Part shown: positions 36,205-46,350 of the stretch, piece after piece | Position numbering within the stretch: position 1 is the stretch's first letter | How the letters are laid out: the number at the start of each line of letters is the position of its first letter | DNA from: Paraburkholderia phenoliruptrix | Lineage (GTDB): Bacteria; Pseudomonadota; Gammaproteobacteria; Burkholderiales; Burkholderiaceae | Length of the DNA: 64,000 nt | Assembly (NCBI RefSeq): GCF_902859825.1 | Contig: NZ_CADIKB010000005.1 | Span: 221,137-285,136 of the forward strand | Direction of reading: 5' to 3' | Notes under the pieces: model-generated | Seen by the model: the letters and a program-made list of their open reading frames with translations, nothing else | Told to the model about the DNA's origin: nothing | Databases searched by the model: none | Position numbers and translations under genes: made by a program

Positions 36205-37998
36205 TCACGATTGCGGTTTTTCCACCGGCGCGACTGGCGCGGCCGACGTCGCCATCCGCGGCTGTTGCGCCGCTGCGGTCGGGGCGCCGGGACCGGACGG
36301 CGTGGGCGTTTGTCCCGCCGCGAGCGGCTTCATCACGACAACGCGGCGCGAGTCGCGGGCGACCATCTGCATCGGCAGACCTTCCTTCAGGAGCCGCTCG
36401 TAAGTGGGCGGCGGCAGCAGCGCCAGCGCATAGCGGTCGGCCTTCCAGCGCTCGACCCATGCCTGAACCGAAGGCAGCCATTTCTGCGGTTCCACGGATA
36501 CGCCGAACGCGAGTTCGTCGGGATGCTCGACCATCGTCATCGTGTGATCGATGTAGAACGGCAGCGTGTGATCGAGCACGCCGACCGAGTAGAACGGCGT
36601 GTCGGCCGGCAATTTCGCCAGCTGTGCCTTGATGGCGGCCGCGAGCGGCGCGCCGGAGCTCAGGCGGCCGAACACGTCGTGGCCGGTGCCCGCGATGGTG
36701 CCGAGCAGCAGCCATGCGGCGCCGAAGCTGGCGACGGCCCCGAGACTGCCGGCGCGGCCGCGTCGATTGATCCACAGCGCGGCGAGCGTCAGCACGAAGG
36801 CGACGGCCAACGCCGCCAGCACCCACACGCGGTATTCGACATAGAGCTCGGTCGGATTGCGGGCGGAGCCGAAGCGCGGCAAAAACAGCGCGGCAAACGC
36901 AGCGACGACGAGAAACAGTGCATAGCCGGTCAGATGGCGGCGCAGCTGCTCGCGCGTGAGGAGCGGCAGATAGCGGCCGATCAGGAGCGCGATGGCCGGC
37001 GCGATCGGCAGCGTGTACGACAGCAGCTTCGAGTGCGACGCGCTGAAGAAGAGGAAGATGAAGCCGATCCAGACCAGCATCAGCGTGATGGGCGCAAAGC
37101 CGTTCGGCTGGCGCGGCAGGCGCCACGCGTGGCGCACACTTTGCACAGTCACCGAAAGCCACGGCAGGAAGCCGACGATCAGCACCGGCACGAAGTAATA
37201 GAACGGCCCGGGGCGGTTCTGCTCGGGCGTCAGGTAGCGCTTGAACTGCTGGACGATGAAGAAGAAATTGAGGAATTCCGGGTTGCGCTGCTGCACCAGC
37301 ACGAACCAGGGCGTGACGATGGCGAAGAACAGGATCAGCCCGCCGATCAGGTGCAGGCGCTTCCACACGGCCCAGTCGCGCGCGATCAGCGTGTAGAGCA
37401 CCAGCACGGCCCCCGGCAGGATGACGCCGACAAGCCCCTTGGACAGGACCGCGAGCGCCATCGACGCCCAGCACAGCCACATCCAGCCGCGCACGCACGA
37501 GGTTTTCAGATCGGGGCGCTGCGCCAGCAGCAGCGCGCACAGCGTGAGCTCCATCCAGAACGACAGGCCCATGTCGAGCGTGTTGAAGTGGCCCATCAGG
37601 TTCCAGTAGGGCGAGGTGGCCAGCACGAGCGCCGCGAATACGCCGGTCGCCGCGTTGAACACGCGCGCGCCGGTGTAGCCGATCAGCAGCACGCCGGCAA
37701 AGCCGGTCAGCGCGGTGTAGAGCCGCGCCTGCCATTCGCCGATGCCGAACCACGCGAACGTGAGCGCGTTCGCCCAGGTTTGCAGCGGGGGCTTCTCGAA
37801 GTACTTGTAGCCGTTGTAGCGCGGCGTGATCCAGTCGCCGGTGACGAACATTTCGCGGGCCATTTCGGCATAGCGGCCTTCGTCGCTCGGCAGCAGATGG
37901 CGCCAGCCGAGCGGCACGAACCAGATGACGGCAAGGGCCAGCACCAGCAGCAGAATCGCGGTGCGGTTGAGCGGTAGCCTCGAAGGCGTATCGTTCAT
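36205..37998 (-). CDS. arnT: Lipid A L-Ara4N transferase ArnT (GT83/GT39-like)
   Basis: ArnT adds L-Ara4N to lipid A in the periplasm, which reduces binding of cationic peptides such as polymyxin. The 597-residue protein has about 12-13 membrane helices. The first periplasmic loop carries LLPSDEGRYAEMAREM with the acidic pair required in this superfamily, followed by YNGYKYFEKPPLQTW, a strong ArnT signature. The C-terminal periplasmic domain ends in a Pro/Ala-rich tail. It is the first gene of the arn operon. L-Ara4N modification is known to be vital in some Burkholderia, so this operon is likely important for growth as well as resistance. Confidence 0.93.
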   Translation of the reverse strand: MNDTPSRLPLNRTAILLLVLALAVIWFVPLGWRHLLPSDEGRYAEMAREMFVTGDWITPRYNGYKYFEKPPLQTWANALTFAWFGIGEWQARLYTALTGFAGVLLIGYTGARVFNAATGVFAALVLATSPYWNLMGHFNTLDMGLSFWMELTLCALLLAQRPDLKTSCVRGWMWLCWASMALAVLSKGLVGVILPGAVLVLYTLIARDWAVWKRLHLIGGLILFFAIVTPWFVLVQQRNPEFLNFFFIVQQFKRYLTPEQNRPGPFYYFVPVLIVGFLPWLSVTVQSVRHAWRLPRQPNGFAPITLMLVWIGFIFLFFSASHSKLLSYTLPIAPAIALLIGRYLPLLTREQLRRHLTGYALFLVVAAFAALFLPRFGSARNPTELYVEYRVWVLAALAVAFVLTLAALWINRRGRAGSLGAVASFGAAWLLLGTIAGTGHDVFGRLSSGAPLAAAIKAQLAKLPADTPFYSVGVLDHTLPFYIDHTMTMVEHPDELAFGVSVEPQKWLPSVQAWVERWKADRYALALLPPPTYERLLKEGLPMQMVARDSRRVVVMKPLAAGQTPTPSGPGAPTAAAQQPRMATSAAPVAPVEKPQS

Positions 37999-38182
37999 GG
38001 ATTTAAACCTTTCTGGCGACGCCGCTTGCGCGGCGCTGCATTGTTATTCGAGATGGCGGAGGCGACCGGCCTCGCGCGGATGGCGCGCAGTGTACGTGAT
38101 CGTGCGTGACGCGGCGAGCGCGCCGGTGGCCGCCGCGCCCGCGAACCCGCGGCATGCGCGGCTCGCGCGCCAAGCCGCCGCG

Positions 38183-38557
38183 CTACGCTTCGATCAGCAG
38201 GGCGGCCGCGACCTTGCGGCCCTCGGCCATCAGAATGTTGTAGGTGCGGCAGGCGGCCTTGAAGTCCATGGTTTCGACGCCGATGCGCTTCGCCGTCAGC
38301 GCGGCGGTCAGGCGCGGGTGCGGAAAACGCAGCCGCTCGCCGCTGCCGAACACCACCACCTCGGGCGCGGGACCGACCAGCATCGAAAAAAGCTCAGGGG
38401 TCAATTGCTCGAAAGACGTGACGGGCCAGGAGATGACAGGCGCGTCCGGCAGCACGAGAAGGCTGCCCGCGTGGCGCACCAGATTGATTTCGACATAGCC
38501 GGCGCCGTAACCGGTGACGGTATTCAGAGCGCCGCTGGAATCCTGATGTAATTTCAA
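38183..38557 (-). CDS. Mth938-like (DUF498) domain protein
   Basis: The 124-residue protein is a member of the Mth938/NDUFAF3-like family, small single-domain proteins of unclear role in bacteria. Characteristic segments are VVVFGSGERLRFP, the VETMDFKAACRTYNILMAEGR block and a final VAAALLIEA. I choose the TTG at 38557, which yields MKLHQDSSGALNTVTGYG, the usual family N-terminus and length. An ATG at 38635 would add 26 residues with no family support. It lies between arnT (same strand) and the divergent aminotransferase. No enzyme function can be stated. Confidence 0.8.
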   Translation of the reverse strand: MKLHQDSSGALNTVTGYGAGYVEINLVRHAGSLLVLPDAPVISWPVTSFEQLTPELFSMLVGPAPEVVVFGSGERLRFPHPRLTAALTAKRIGVETMDFKAACRTYNILMAEGRKVAAALLIEA

Positions 38558-38977
38558 ATTCGTTTTCCGAAGTCGTCGCGAGACATCATAGGTGTTGAAG
38601 GCCTGACGCGGCAGGCGCGAGCAGGGCGGTTCCACACGATTGGGACAGGGAAGGGCTCAAAAGGCTCCCGTTGCGCCTGGTGCATTGCGGAAGTCGGCCA
38701 AAATCCGCTAAATTATAACTTTTTAGCCGCCCGGCGGCGTCCCCGCTCATGCGCCGCCACAAGCGGCACCGACGGTCCGGGGTGCGGTCCGTCGGCTACC
38801 TACCTGGTTCTGCCCGACCGGTTCACCCGTTTAGTCCGCCGTGGCGCCCCTACTGGGCGGTCCATACTGGGCGATCCATACAGGGCTGCCCCCTGAGGGC
38901 GGCCCTGCGGCCCCGCCGCACCACGAATGTTGCAATCGGCGAGCCTGCCCGGCGCGCCCGACTGTTCAAAGCCCTCA
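38558..38977. other. 420-nt region between Mth938 and alaA
   Basis: No gene is supported here. An A/T island (AAATTATAACTTTTTAG) at 38710-38726 contains a -10-like TATAAC that may drive alaA on the plus strand, leaving a leader of about 250 nt. The leader has a 7-bp stem (CCGACGG 38769-38775 with CCGTCGG 38789-38795) and a tandem repeat. I do not recognise a known riboswitch. Confidence 0.4.
38852..38879. repeat. 14-bp tandem repeat in the alaA leader
   Basis: ACTGGGCGGTCCAT and ACTGGGCGATCCAT lie head to tail with one mismatch, followed by a partial third copy (ACAGGGC). The repeat falls in the presumed 5' untranslated region of alaA. Its role is unknown. Confidence 0.65.
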
Positions 38978-40246
38978 ATGTCCATTAACCAGGATGAAGT
39001 GCCCGCCGTGAAACCGATTCTCAAGTCCAACAAGTTATTGAATGTCTGCTACGACATTCGCGGGCCCGTCCTCGAACATGCGAAACGGCTCGAAGAAGAA
39101 GGCCACCGCATCATCAAGCTGAATATCGGCAACCTGGCGCCGTTCGGCTTTGAAGCGCCGGACGAAATCATCCAGGACATGATCCTGAACCTGCCGGGTT
39201 CCTCGGGCTACTCGGACTCGAAGGGCGTGTTCGCCGCGCGCAAGGCGATCATGCATTACACGCAGCAAAAGGGCGTACATGGCGTCGAGCTGGACGACAT
39301 CTACATCGGCAACGGCGCGTCGGAGCTGATCGTCATGGCGCTCCAGGGGCTTCTGAACGACGGCGACGAAGTGCTGCTGCCCGCGCCGGACTATCCGCTG
39401 TGGACGGCCGGCGTGAGCCTCGCGGGTGGCACGCCCGTGCACTACATCTGCGACGAGTCCAACCGCTGGATGCCCGACCTCGACGACATCCGCGCCAAAA
39501 TCACGCCGAACACGCGCGCGCTCGTGGTCATCAATCCGAACAATCCGACGGGCGCGCTGTATTCCGACGAACTGCTGCTCGGCCTCATCGAAATCGCGCG
39601 CCAGCACGGCCTCGTGATTTTCGCCGACGAGGTGTACGACAAGATCGTCTACGACGGCAAGAAGCACACGTCGATGGCCGCGCTGTCCGAAGACGTGCTG
39701 ACCGTCACGTTCAACAGCTTGTCGAAGAGCTACCGCTCGTGCGGCTACCGCGCCGGCTGGATGTTCATCTCGGGCCTGACGGGCGAAAACCGCCGCAGCG
39801 CGAAAGATTATTTCGAAGGCCTCGGCATTCTCGCGTCCATGCGCCTGTGTCCGAACGTGCCCGGCCAGTACGCGATCCAGACCGCGCTCGGCGGCTATCA
39901 GAGCATCAACGACCTGATCGTGCCGAGCGGGCGCCTTTACAAGCAGCGCGAGCTCGCGTACGACATGCTGACCGCCATCCCCGGCGTGAGCTGCGTGAAG
40001 CCGGAGGCGGCGCTCTACATGTTCCCGCGCCTCGACCCGAAGATTTATCCCATCGAAAACGATCAGCAGTTCATTCTCGACCTCCTGCTCGAAGAGCGTG
40101 TGCTGCTCGTGCAGGGCACCGGCTTCAACTGGAAGACGCCGGATCACTTCCGCGTCGTGTTCCTGCCGAACGTGGACGATCTGGCCGATTCGATCAACCG
40201 GATCGCGCGCTTCCTCGACGGTTATCGCAAACGTCACACGGCGTAG
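38978..40246 (+). CDS. alaA: Glutamate-pyruvate (alanine) aminotransferase AlaA
   Basis: AlaA makes alanine from pyruvate and glutamate with PLP. The 422-residue protein tracks E. coli AlaA closely, including NVCYDIRGPVLEHAKRLEEE, LNIGNLAPFGFEAPDE, INPNNPTGALYS, FADEVYDKIVYDG and NSLSKSYRSCGYRAGW with the PLP Lys. I use the ATG at 38978. A GTG at 39008 would give an N-terminus even closer to E. coli AlaA and cannot be excluded. It precedes hom and thrC on the same strand with gaps of 95 and 8 nt, a frequent betaproteobacterial order, so the three may form an amino-acid operon. Confidence 0.93.
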   Translation: MSINQDEVPAVKPILKSNKLLNVCYDIRGPVLEHAKRLEEEGHRIIKLNIGNLAPFGFEAPDEIIQDMILNLPGSSGYSDSKGVFAARKAIMHYTQQKGVHGVELDDIYIGNGASELIVMALQGLLNDGDEVLLPAPDYPLWTAGVSLAGGTPVHYICDESNRWMPDLDDIRAKITPNTRALVVINPNNPTGALYSDELLLGLIEIARQHGLVIFADEVYDKIVYDGKKHTSMAALSEDVLTVTFNSLSKSYRSCGYRAGWMFISGLTGENRRSAKDYFEGLGILASMRLCPNVPGQYAIQTALGGYQSINDLIVPSGRLYKQRELAYDMLTAIPGVSCVKPEAALYMFPRLDPKIYPIENDQQFILDLLLEERVLLVQGTGFNWKTPDHFRVVFLPNVDDLADSINRIARFLDGYRKRHTA

Positions 40247-40341
40247 CGCACAATACGGGGCGCGAGGCGTGAATTGTCCGCCGCGCGCACCCGGCCACCG
40301 GCACCCCGAATTCCTTTAATCACTACTCGACACCACGCTGC

Positions 40342-41673
<1,332 letters not shown>

Positions 41674-41681
41674 GCCGAACT

Positions 41682-43133
41682 ATGAACTATCTCTCCACGC
41701 GCGGCGCCGGAGCCGGCGAGCGCCACACCTTCTCGGACATTCTGCTCGGCGGTCTCGCGAAAGACGGCGGCCTGTATCTGCCGGCCGAATACCCGCGTGT
41801 CAGCGCCGACGAACTCGCGCGCTGGCGCACGCTGCCGTACGCCGACCTCGCCTTCGAGATCCTGTCGAAATTCAGCGACGACGTTCCGGCTGAAGATTTG
41901 CGCGCCCTCACGCGCAAGACCTACACGGCGTCCACGTACTGCAACGTGCGCGACGACGAAAGCGCCGCGCAGATCACGCCGCTCAAGACGCTCGGCGTGG
42001 AGAACGGCGCGCCGCTGTCGCTGCTCGAACTGTCGAACGGTCCGACGCTCGCCTTCAAGGACATGGCGATGCAGCTGATCGGCAACCTGTTCGAGTACGC
42101 GCTCGCCAAACACGGCGAAACGCTGAACATTCTCGGCGCGACCTCCGGCGACACCGGCAGCGCCGCCGAATACGCGATGCGCGGCAAGCAGGGCATTCGC
42201 GTGTTCATGCTGTCGCCGCACAAGAAAATGAGCGCGTTCCAGACCGCGCAGATGTACAGCCTCCAGGACCCGAACATTTTCAACCTCGCGGTCGAAGGCG
42301 TGTTCGACGACTGCCAGGACATCGTCAAAGCCGTCTCGAACGATCACGCGTTCAAGGCGAAGTACAAGATCGGCACGGTCAATTCGATCAACTGGGCGCG
42401 TGTGGTCGCGCAGGTCGTCTATTACTTCAAGGGCTACTTCGCTGCCACGAAGAGCAACGACGAGCACGTGTCGTTCACTGTGCCGTCGGGCAATTTCGGC
42501 AATGTGTGTGCGGGTCACATCGCGCGCATGATGGGTCTGCCGATCGAAAAGCTCGTGGTCGCCACCAACGAAAACGACGTGCTCGACGAGTTCTTCCGCA
42601 CCGGCATCTACCGCGTACGCAAGGCGGCCGAGACGTATCACACGAGCAGCCCGAGCATGGATATTTCGAAGGCGTCGAACTTCGAGCGCTTCGTGTTCGA
42701 TCTGCTGGGCCGCGACCCGGCGCGCGTGCTGCAACTGTTCCGCGACGTCGAGGAAAAAGGCGGGTTCGATCTCGCGGCGAGCGGCGACTTTGCTCGCGTG
42801 AAGGAATTCGGCTTCGTGTCGGGCCGCAGCAGCCACGACGATCGCGTCGAAGCGATCCGCGACGTGTTCCAGCGCTACGACACCATGATCGACACGCATA
42901 CCGCCGACGGCCTGAAGGTCGCGCGCGAACATCTGCAGCTGGGCATTCCGATGATCGTGCTGGAAACGGCGCAGCCCATCAAGTTCGGCGAGACGATTCG
43001 CGAGGCGCTGCTGCGCGAACCGGAGCGCCCGGCGGCGTTCGCCGGACTGGAGTCGCTGCCGCAGCGCTTCGAAGTCGTGCCCGCGGACGCTCAGCGCGTG
43101 AAGGACTTCATCGCGGCCAACACGGGCGTCTGA
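41682..43133 (+). CDS. thrC: Threonine synthase
   Basis: ThrC converts O-phosphohomoserine to threonine using PLP. The 483-residue protein is of the longer class shared by yeast and many proteobacteria. The N-terminus reads MNYLSTRGAGAGERHTFSDILLGG. The PLP-binding Lys lies in GPTLAFKDMAMQ, and the phosphate-binding region GATSGDTGSAAEYAMRG follows. It is directly downstream of hom. No thrB (homoserine kinase) is found nearby; in Burkholderia that gene lies elsewhere. Confidence 0.97.
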   Translation: MNYLSTRGAGAGERHTFSDILLGGLAKDGGLYLPAEYPRVSADELARWRTLPYADLAFEILSKFSDDVPAEDLRALTRKTYTASTYCNVRDDESAAQITPLKTLGVENGAPLSLLELSNGPTLAFKDMAMQLIGNLFEYALAKHGETLNILGATSGDTGSAAEYAMRGKQGIRVFMLSPHKKMSAFQTAQMYSLQDPNIFNLAVEGVFDDCQDIVKAVSNDHAFKAKYKIGTVNSINWARVVAQVVYYFKGYFAATKSNDEHVSFTVPSGNFGNVCAGHIARMMGLPIEKLVVATNENDVLDEFFRTGIYRVRKAAETYHTSSPSMDISKASNFERFVFDLLGRDPARVLQLFRDVEEKGGFDLAASGDFARVKEFGFVSGRSSHDDRVEAIRDVFQRYDTMIDTHTADGLKVAREHLQLGIPMIVLETAQPIKFGETIREALLREPERPAAFAGLESLPQRFEVVPADAQRVKDFIAANTGV

Positions 43134-43336
43134 TCCACGTGAAGCGCGGGCCGAGCCGTTATCGCGCGGTGCAGGGGGGCGCAATGGCGGCCCGGCGAGC
43201 CGGGGGAGCGCCTGTCGTCCTGCCGTTGCTGGGCGAACCGGCGGGTCCGGCAAAAACCGCGGCAAAACCCGAAAGCCTGAAAAAGCAGAAAACCCCTCCA
43301 TAAACGCGGCCCCGACAAGGCGCGGCCTTCGACCGC

Positions 43337-43342
43337 TACAAT
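43337..43342 (+). promoter_or_regulatory. -10 box of moeA
   Basis: TACAAT lies 31 nt before the moeA ATG at 43374. It overlaps an earlier in-frame ATG (43341), which therefore cannot be on the transcript. This decides the start. Confidence 0.6.
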
Positions 43343-43373
43343 GTTCTTTTCGATCAGCGGCTCCGAACCCGAG

Positions 43374-44645
43374 ATGTCCACACCCACGCCCCGCGCTCCG
43401 ATGCTCGCCACTGCCGACGCATTGGCGACTCTGCTTGACGCCGCGCGCCCCGTGACCGGCAGCGAATCCGTGCCGACGCTCGAAGCAGCCGGTCGCGTGT
43501 TGTCGGCCGACGTCGTGTCGCCGCTCGACGTCCCGCCGATGAACACCAGTGCCATGGACGGCTACGCGATCCGCGCCGCCGACATCACGACTCACGGCAA
43601 GCGCCGCCTGCCTGTGTCGCAGCGCATTCCCGCGGGTCACGCGCCCAAGCCGCTCATGTCCGGCACGGCGGCGCGCATCTTCACCGGCGCCACGGTGCCG
43701 CCCGGCGCGGACGCCATCGTCATGCAGGAGCAGACGGAAGCTGCCGGCGACGAGGTCACCATCCTGCACAGCCCGCGACCCGGCGAGTGGATTACTGCAC
43801 AAGGCGCGGACATCCGCAGCGGTTCGGTCATTCTGCCGGCCGGCACGCGGCTGACGCCGCAGGCGCTGGGTCTCGCCGCATCGGTGGGTTGCGCGGAACT
43901 GCAAGTGCGCCGCCGCGTCAAGGTCGCCGTGTTCTTCACCGGCGACGAGCTGACCATGCCTGGCGAGCCGCTCAAGCCCGGCGCGATCTACAACTCCAAT
44001 CGCTTCACGCTGCGCGGTTTGCTGGAGAACCTCGGCTGCGAGGTGAGCGATTTCGGTATCGTCGCCGACAATCTGGATGCAACGCGGACCACGCTGCGCG
44101 AGGCGGCTCAGGCGCACGATCTCATCCTGACCTGCGGCGGCGTGTCGGTCGGCGAGGAAGATCATGTGAAACCCGCCGTCGAGGCGGAAGGCCGCCTTGC
44201 CATGTGGCAGATCGCGATGAAGCCCGGCAAGCCGCTCGCATTCGGCGCCGTGCGGCGGGGGGCGGACCGCCATCCGGCAGCAGAACCGTCCGCGCCGTCC
44301 GCCGAGACCTTTTTTATCGGCCTGCCGGGCAATCCCGTATCGAGCTTCGTCACCTTTCTACTGTTCGTGCGTCCGTTCGTGCTGCGGCTCGCCGGCGTGC
44401 AGGCGGTCGCGCCGCACGCGCTGTCGCTGCGCGCGGACTTCACGCAGGGCAAGGCGGATCGCCGCAACGAGTTCCTGCGGGCCCGCGTCAATGCGGCTGG
44501 CGGTCTCGATCTGTTCCCGAACCAGAGTTCGGCCGTGCTGACGTCCACGGTGTGGGGCGACGGTTTGATCGACAATCCACCCAATCATGCGATCAGTGCC
44601 GGCGAAACCGTGCGCTTCATTCCCTTTTCCGAGTTGCTGAATTGA
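43374..44645 (+). CDS. moeA: Molybdopterin molybdenumtransferase MoeA
   Basis: MoeA inserts molybdate into adenylated molybdopterin to finish the molybdenum cofactor. The 423-residue protein contains the family markers PPMNTSAMDGYAIR, ARIFTGATVPPGADAIVMQE, the MoCF-binding domain with ILTCGGVSVGEEDHVK, and the GLPGNPVSSFVTF loop. Start choice is set by the promoter just upstream. moaD and moaE follow on the same strand with gaps of 23 and 44 nt, so the three form a Moco operon. Confidence 0.96.
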   Translation: MSTPTPRAPMLATADALATLLDAARPVTGSESVPTLEAAGRVLSADVVSPLDVPPMNTSAMDGYAIRAADITTHGKRRLPVSQRIPAGHAPKPLMSGTAARIFTGATVPPGADAIVMQEQTEAAGDEVTILHSPRPGEWITAQGADIRSGSVILPAGTRLTPQALGLAASVGCAELQVRRRVKVAVFFTGDELTMPGEPLKPGAIYNSNRFTLRGLLENLGCEVSDFGIVADNLDATRTTLREAAQAHDLILTCGGVSVGEEDHVKPAVEAEGRLAMWQIAMKPGKPLAFGAVRRGADRHPAAEPSAPSAETFFIGLPGNPVSSFVTFLLFVRPFVLRLAGVQAVAPHALSLRADFTQGKADRRNEFLRARVNAAGGLDLFPNQSSAVLTSTVWGDGLIDNPPNHAISAGETVRFIPFSELLN

Positions 44646-44668
44646 GGCCGGCTGCGCCGGCAGCATCT

Positions 44669-44926
44669 ATGAAGATTCAATTGCGATATTTCGCGAGCGT
44701 GCGTGAAGCGCTCGATCGAGCAGACGAAACCGTCGAGTTGCCCGAGGGCGTTGCCACCGTCGGCGACGTGCGCGCGTGGCTGCGCGTGCGCGGCGGCATC
44801 TGGGCGGACACGCTCGCCGAGGGGCGGGCGCTGCGCATGGCCTGCAATCACGTGATGACCGACGCCGGCACGCGTGTCACCGAAGGCTGCGAGGTGGCCT
44901 TCTTCCCGCCCGTCACGGGCGGCTGA
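44669..44926 (+). CDS. moaD: Molybdopterin synthase small subunit MoaD
   Basis: MoaD is a ubiquitin-like sulfur carrier that donates sulfur to precursor Z. The 85-residue protein reads MKIQLRYFASVREALD at the start and ends in the required Gly-Gly (FFPPVTGG), which is activated as a thiocarboxylate. It was found as the short in-frame end of a longer spurious frame; the start at 44669 is set by the family N-terminus. It sits between moeA and moaE. Confidence 0.94.
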   Translation: MKIQLRYFASVREALDRADETVELPEGVATVGDVRAWLRVRGGIWADTLAEGRALRMACNHVMTDAGTRVTEGCEVAFFPPVTGG

Positions 44927-44938
44927 ACCGCTCGAACC

Positions 44939-44956
44939 GGTTCAACCGGTTGAACC
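44939..44956. repeat. 18-bp perfect palindrome between moaD and moaE
   Basis: GGTTCAACCGGTTGAACC is self-complementary without a loop. It lies 12 nt after the moaD stop and just before the moaE ribosome site. It could be a protein-binding site or simply a product of an AACCGGTT repeat. Confidence 0.6.
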
Positions 44957-44970
44957 ATCAGGAGCCGGCC

Positions 44971-45447
44971 ATGCCCGTTCGTGTCCAGACCGAAGATTTC
45001 GACCTCACCGCGGAGGTCGCCGCGCTGCGCGCCCGCAATCCGAAGATCGGCGCGGTGGCGTGCTTTGTCGGCACCGTGCGCGACCTGAACGACGGCAGTC
45101 AGGTAGAGACCATGGAGCTCGAGCACTATCCGGGCATGACGGAGAAGTCGCTGGAGGCGATTATCGTAAGTGCGCGCGAGCGCTGGCCGGGCATCGAGGT
45201 GCTGATCGTGCACCGCGTCGGCAAACTGTATCCGCTCGATCAGATCGTGCTGGTCGCGACGACGGCCGCCCATCGAGGCGAGGCCTTCGCGTCGTGCGAA
45301 TTCGTGATGGATTATCTGAAGACCCAGGCGCCGTTCTGGAAGAAGGAAAAAACCGAGGCTGGCGAGCGCTGGGTCGACGCCCGCGTGACCGACGACGCCG
45401 CACTCGCGCGCTGGGGCGTCGAGTCGGGCAACGGCGCGCGGGAATAA
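44971..45447 (+). CDS. moaE: Molybdopterin synthase catalytic subunit MoaE
   Basis: MoaE pairs with MoaD to add two sulfurs to precursor Z. The 158-residue protein has AVACFVGTVRDLNDGSQVETMELEHYPGM near the N-terminus, HRVGKLYPLDQIVLVATTAAHRGEAF in the middle, and the active-site Lys residues in FWKKEKTEAGERWVDA. GGAG precedes the ATG at 44971. It is the last gene of the Moco operon. Confidence 0.96.
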   Translation: MPVRVQTEDFDLTAEVAALRARNPKIGAVACFVGTVRDLNDGSQVETMELEHYPGMTEKSLEAIIVSARERWPGIEVLIVHRVGKLYPLDQIVLVATTAAHRGEAFASCEFVMDYLKTQAPFWKKEKTEAGERWVDARVTDDAALARWGVESGNGARE

Positions 45448-45505
45448 GCATCTGGGCGCTGCGGCCTGCGGGGCGCTGCTCTGGCCGCTCAAGCTGCGCC
45501 TTCCC

Positions 45506-46048
45506 TCATTCGTCGCGCGATTTGCCGATGATGTGCGCCGGAAACGGCTCCCCCGCGGGCCGCTCCGGAAGATGCGGCTCGTCGTCCGGGCGAGGCCGTT
45601 TGGGCGCCACGCGTTCCAGCAAAGCCTGCTGTTCCGGCGGGATCCTGTAGTCCCAGCCGAAGCGGCTTAACTGCAAGCTCTGCGCGATACGCAGCGCCGG
45701 TTCCATGAAGCGCACGGCGGCGGCCGGCTCGTAGTGGGATTCCACCGTATCCAGAAAGAGATACAGCCAGCGGCTGAAATGCTGCGGCTCGACGCCCTCG
45801 AGCGGCTGATGCGCCTGCTGCACATTGCCGCGGTACTGCTTCGCGCCCAGCACGAGGCTCGCCCAGAACGTGCACATCTTCGGCAGATGGTCGTCCCACC
45901 GGCCGGCAAGCGTCGCCTCGAAGACCGGGCCGAGCAGCGGGTCGGCGCGCACGCGGTCGTAAAACGCGTAGACCAGCTCGCGGATGTTCGCCTCGGTAGG
46001 CTCGGCGGCGCGCTCGACGACCGGCGCGGTGGGAAAAGAGGGTTTCAT
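45506..46048 (-). CDS. Group III truncated hemoglobin
   Basis: The 180-residue protein carries a group III truncated-globin domain in its first 135 residues (ELVYAFYDRVRADPLLGPVFE, HLPKMCTFWASLVLG, HFSRWLYLFLDTVE with the candidate proximal His). A Pro/Glu-rich tail ends in PAHIIGKSRDE. Such globins bind O2 or NO with heme and are linked to nitrosative stress in several bacteria. The ATG at 46048 fits the globin start; the longer frame to 46252 is not supported. It is divergent from an NsrR-like NO-sensing regulator, which strongly suggests a role in NO handling. Confidence 0.9.
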   Translation of the reverse strand: MKPSFPTAPVVERAAEPTEANIRELVYAFYDRVRADPLLGPVFEATLAGRWDDHLPKMCTFWASLVLGAKQYRGNVQQAHQPLEGVEPQHFSRWLYLFLDTVESHYEPAAAVRFMEPALRIAQSLQLSRFGWDYRIPPEQQALLERVAPKRPRPDDEPHLPERPAGEPFPAHIIGKSRDE

Positions 46049-46350
46049 GCGGATTCCAGAAATATGCGACGATGCGTCTGCGGCGCGCCACACTTGGCCA
46101 CAAATATGCCGGAACTGCCACAAAAAGGTCCAGCTCGGCGGAAGTGAGCTCAAAAACAGTGCACTTTTCAGGTGAATAGGCGCGGCGCGAAACGTTACCA
46201 TTAGCATCGCAGGTCCGGCTTCACCGATGCAGCATAAATAAATATGTACCAACTCTGCATCTTATGGCGAAGCCGCGGCCACCGGCAACCCTTGCATCGA
46301 CGCGGTTATCCCACGGATCGCGGCTTGCGCTCATCGTGATACGGGAACCC
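46049..46350. other. Divergent promoter region of globin and Rrf2 regulator
   Basis: The 302-nt gap holds no gene. It contains an A/T-rich segment around 46230-46265 with an inverted repeat that resembles NsrR half-sites, listed separately. The region is the likely control point for both genes. Confidence 0.5.
46226..46263. promoter_or_regulatory. Candidate NsrR-like half-sites
   Basis: GATGCAG (46226-46232) and CTGCATC (46255-46261) form a 7-bp inverted repeat with a 22-bp spacer. The right half extends to TGCATCTT, the exact complement of the E. coli NsrR half-site AAGATGCA. The spacing is wider than the usual NsrR palindrome, so each half may act alone. Confidence 0.4.

Noticed and set aside
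36019..37977. 652-codon open frame on the plus strand
   Set aside because: It is the shadow of arnT. The product is Arg/Gln/His-rich low complexity without domains.
43341..43373. Upstream ATG at 43341 as start of moeA
   Set aside because: It overlaps the TACAAT promoter element. The family start fits the ATG at 43374.
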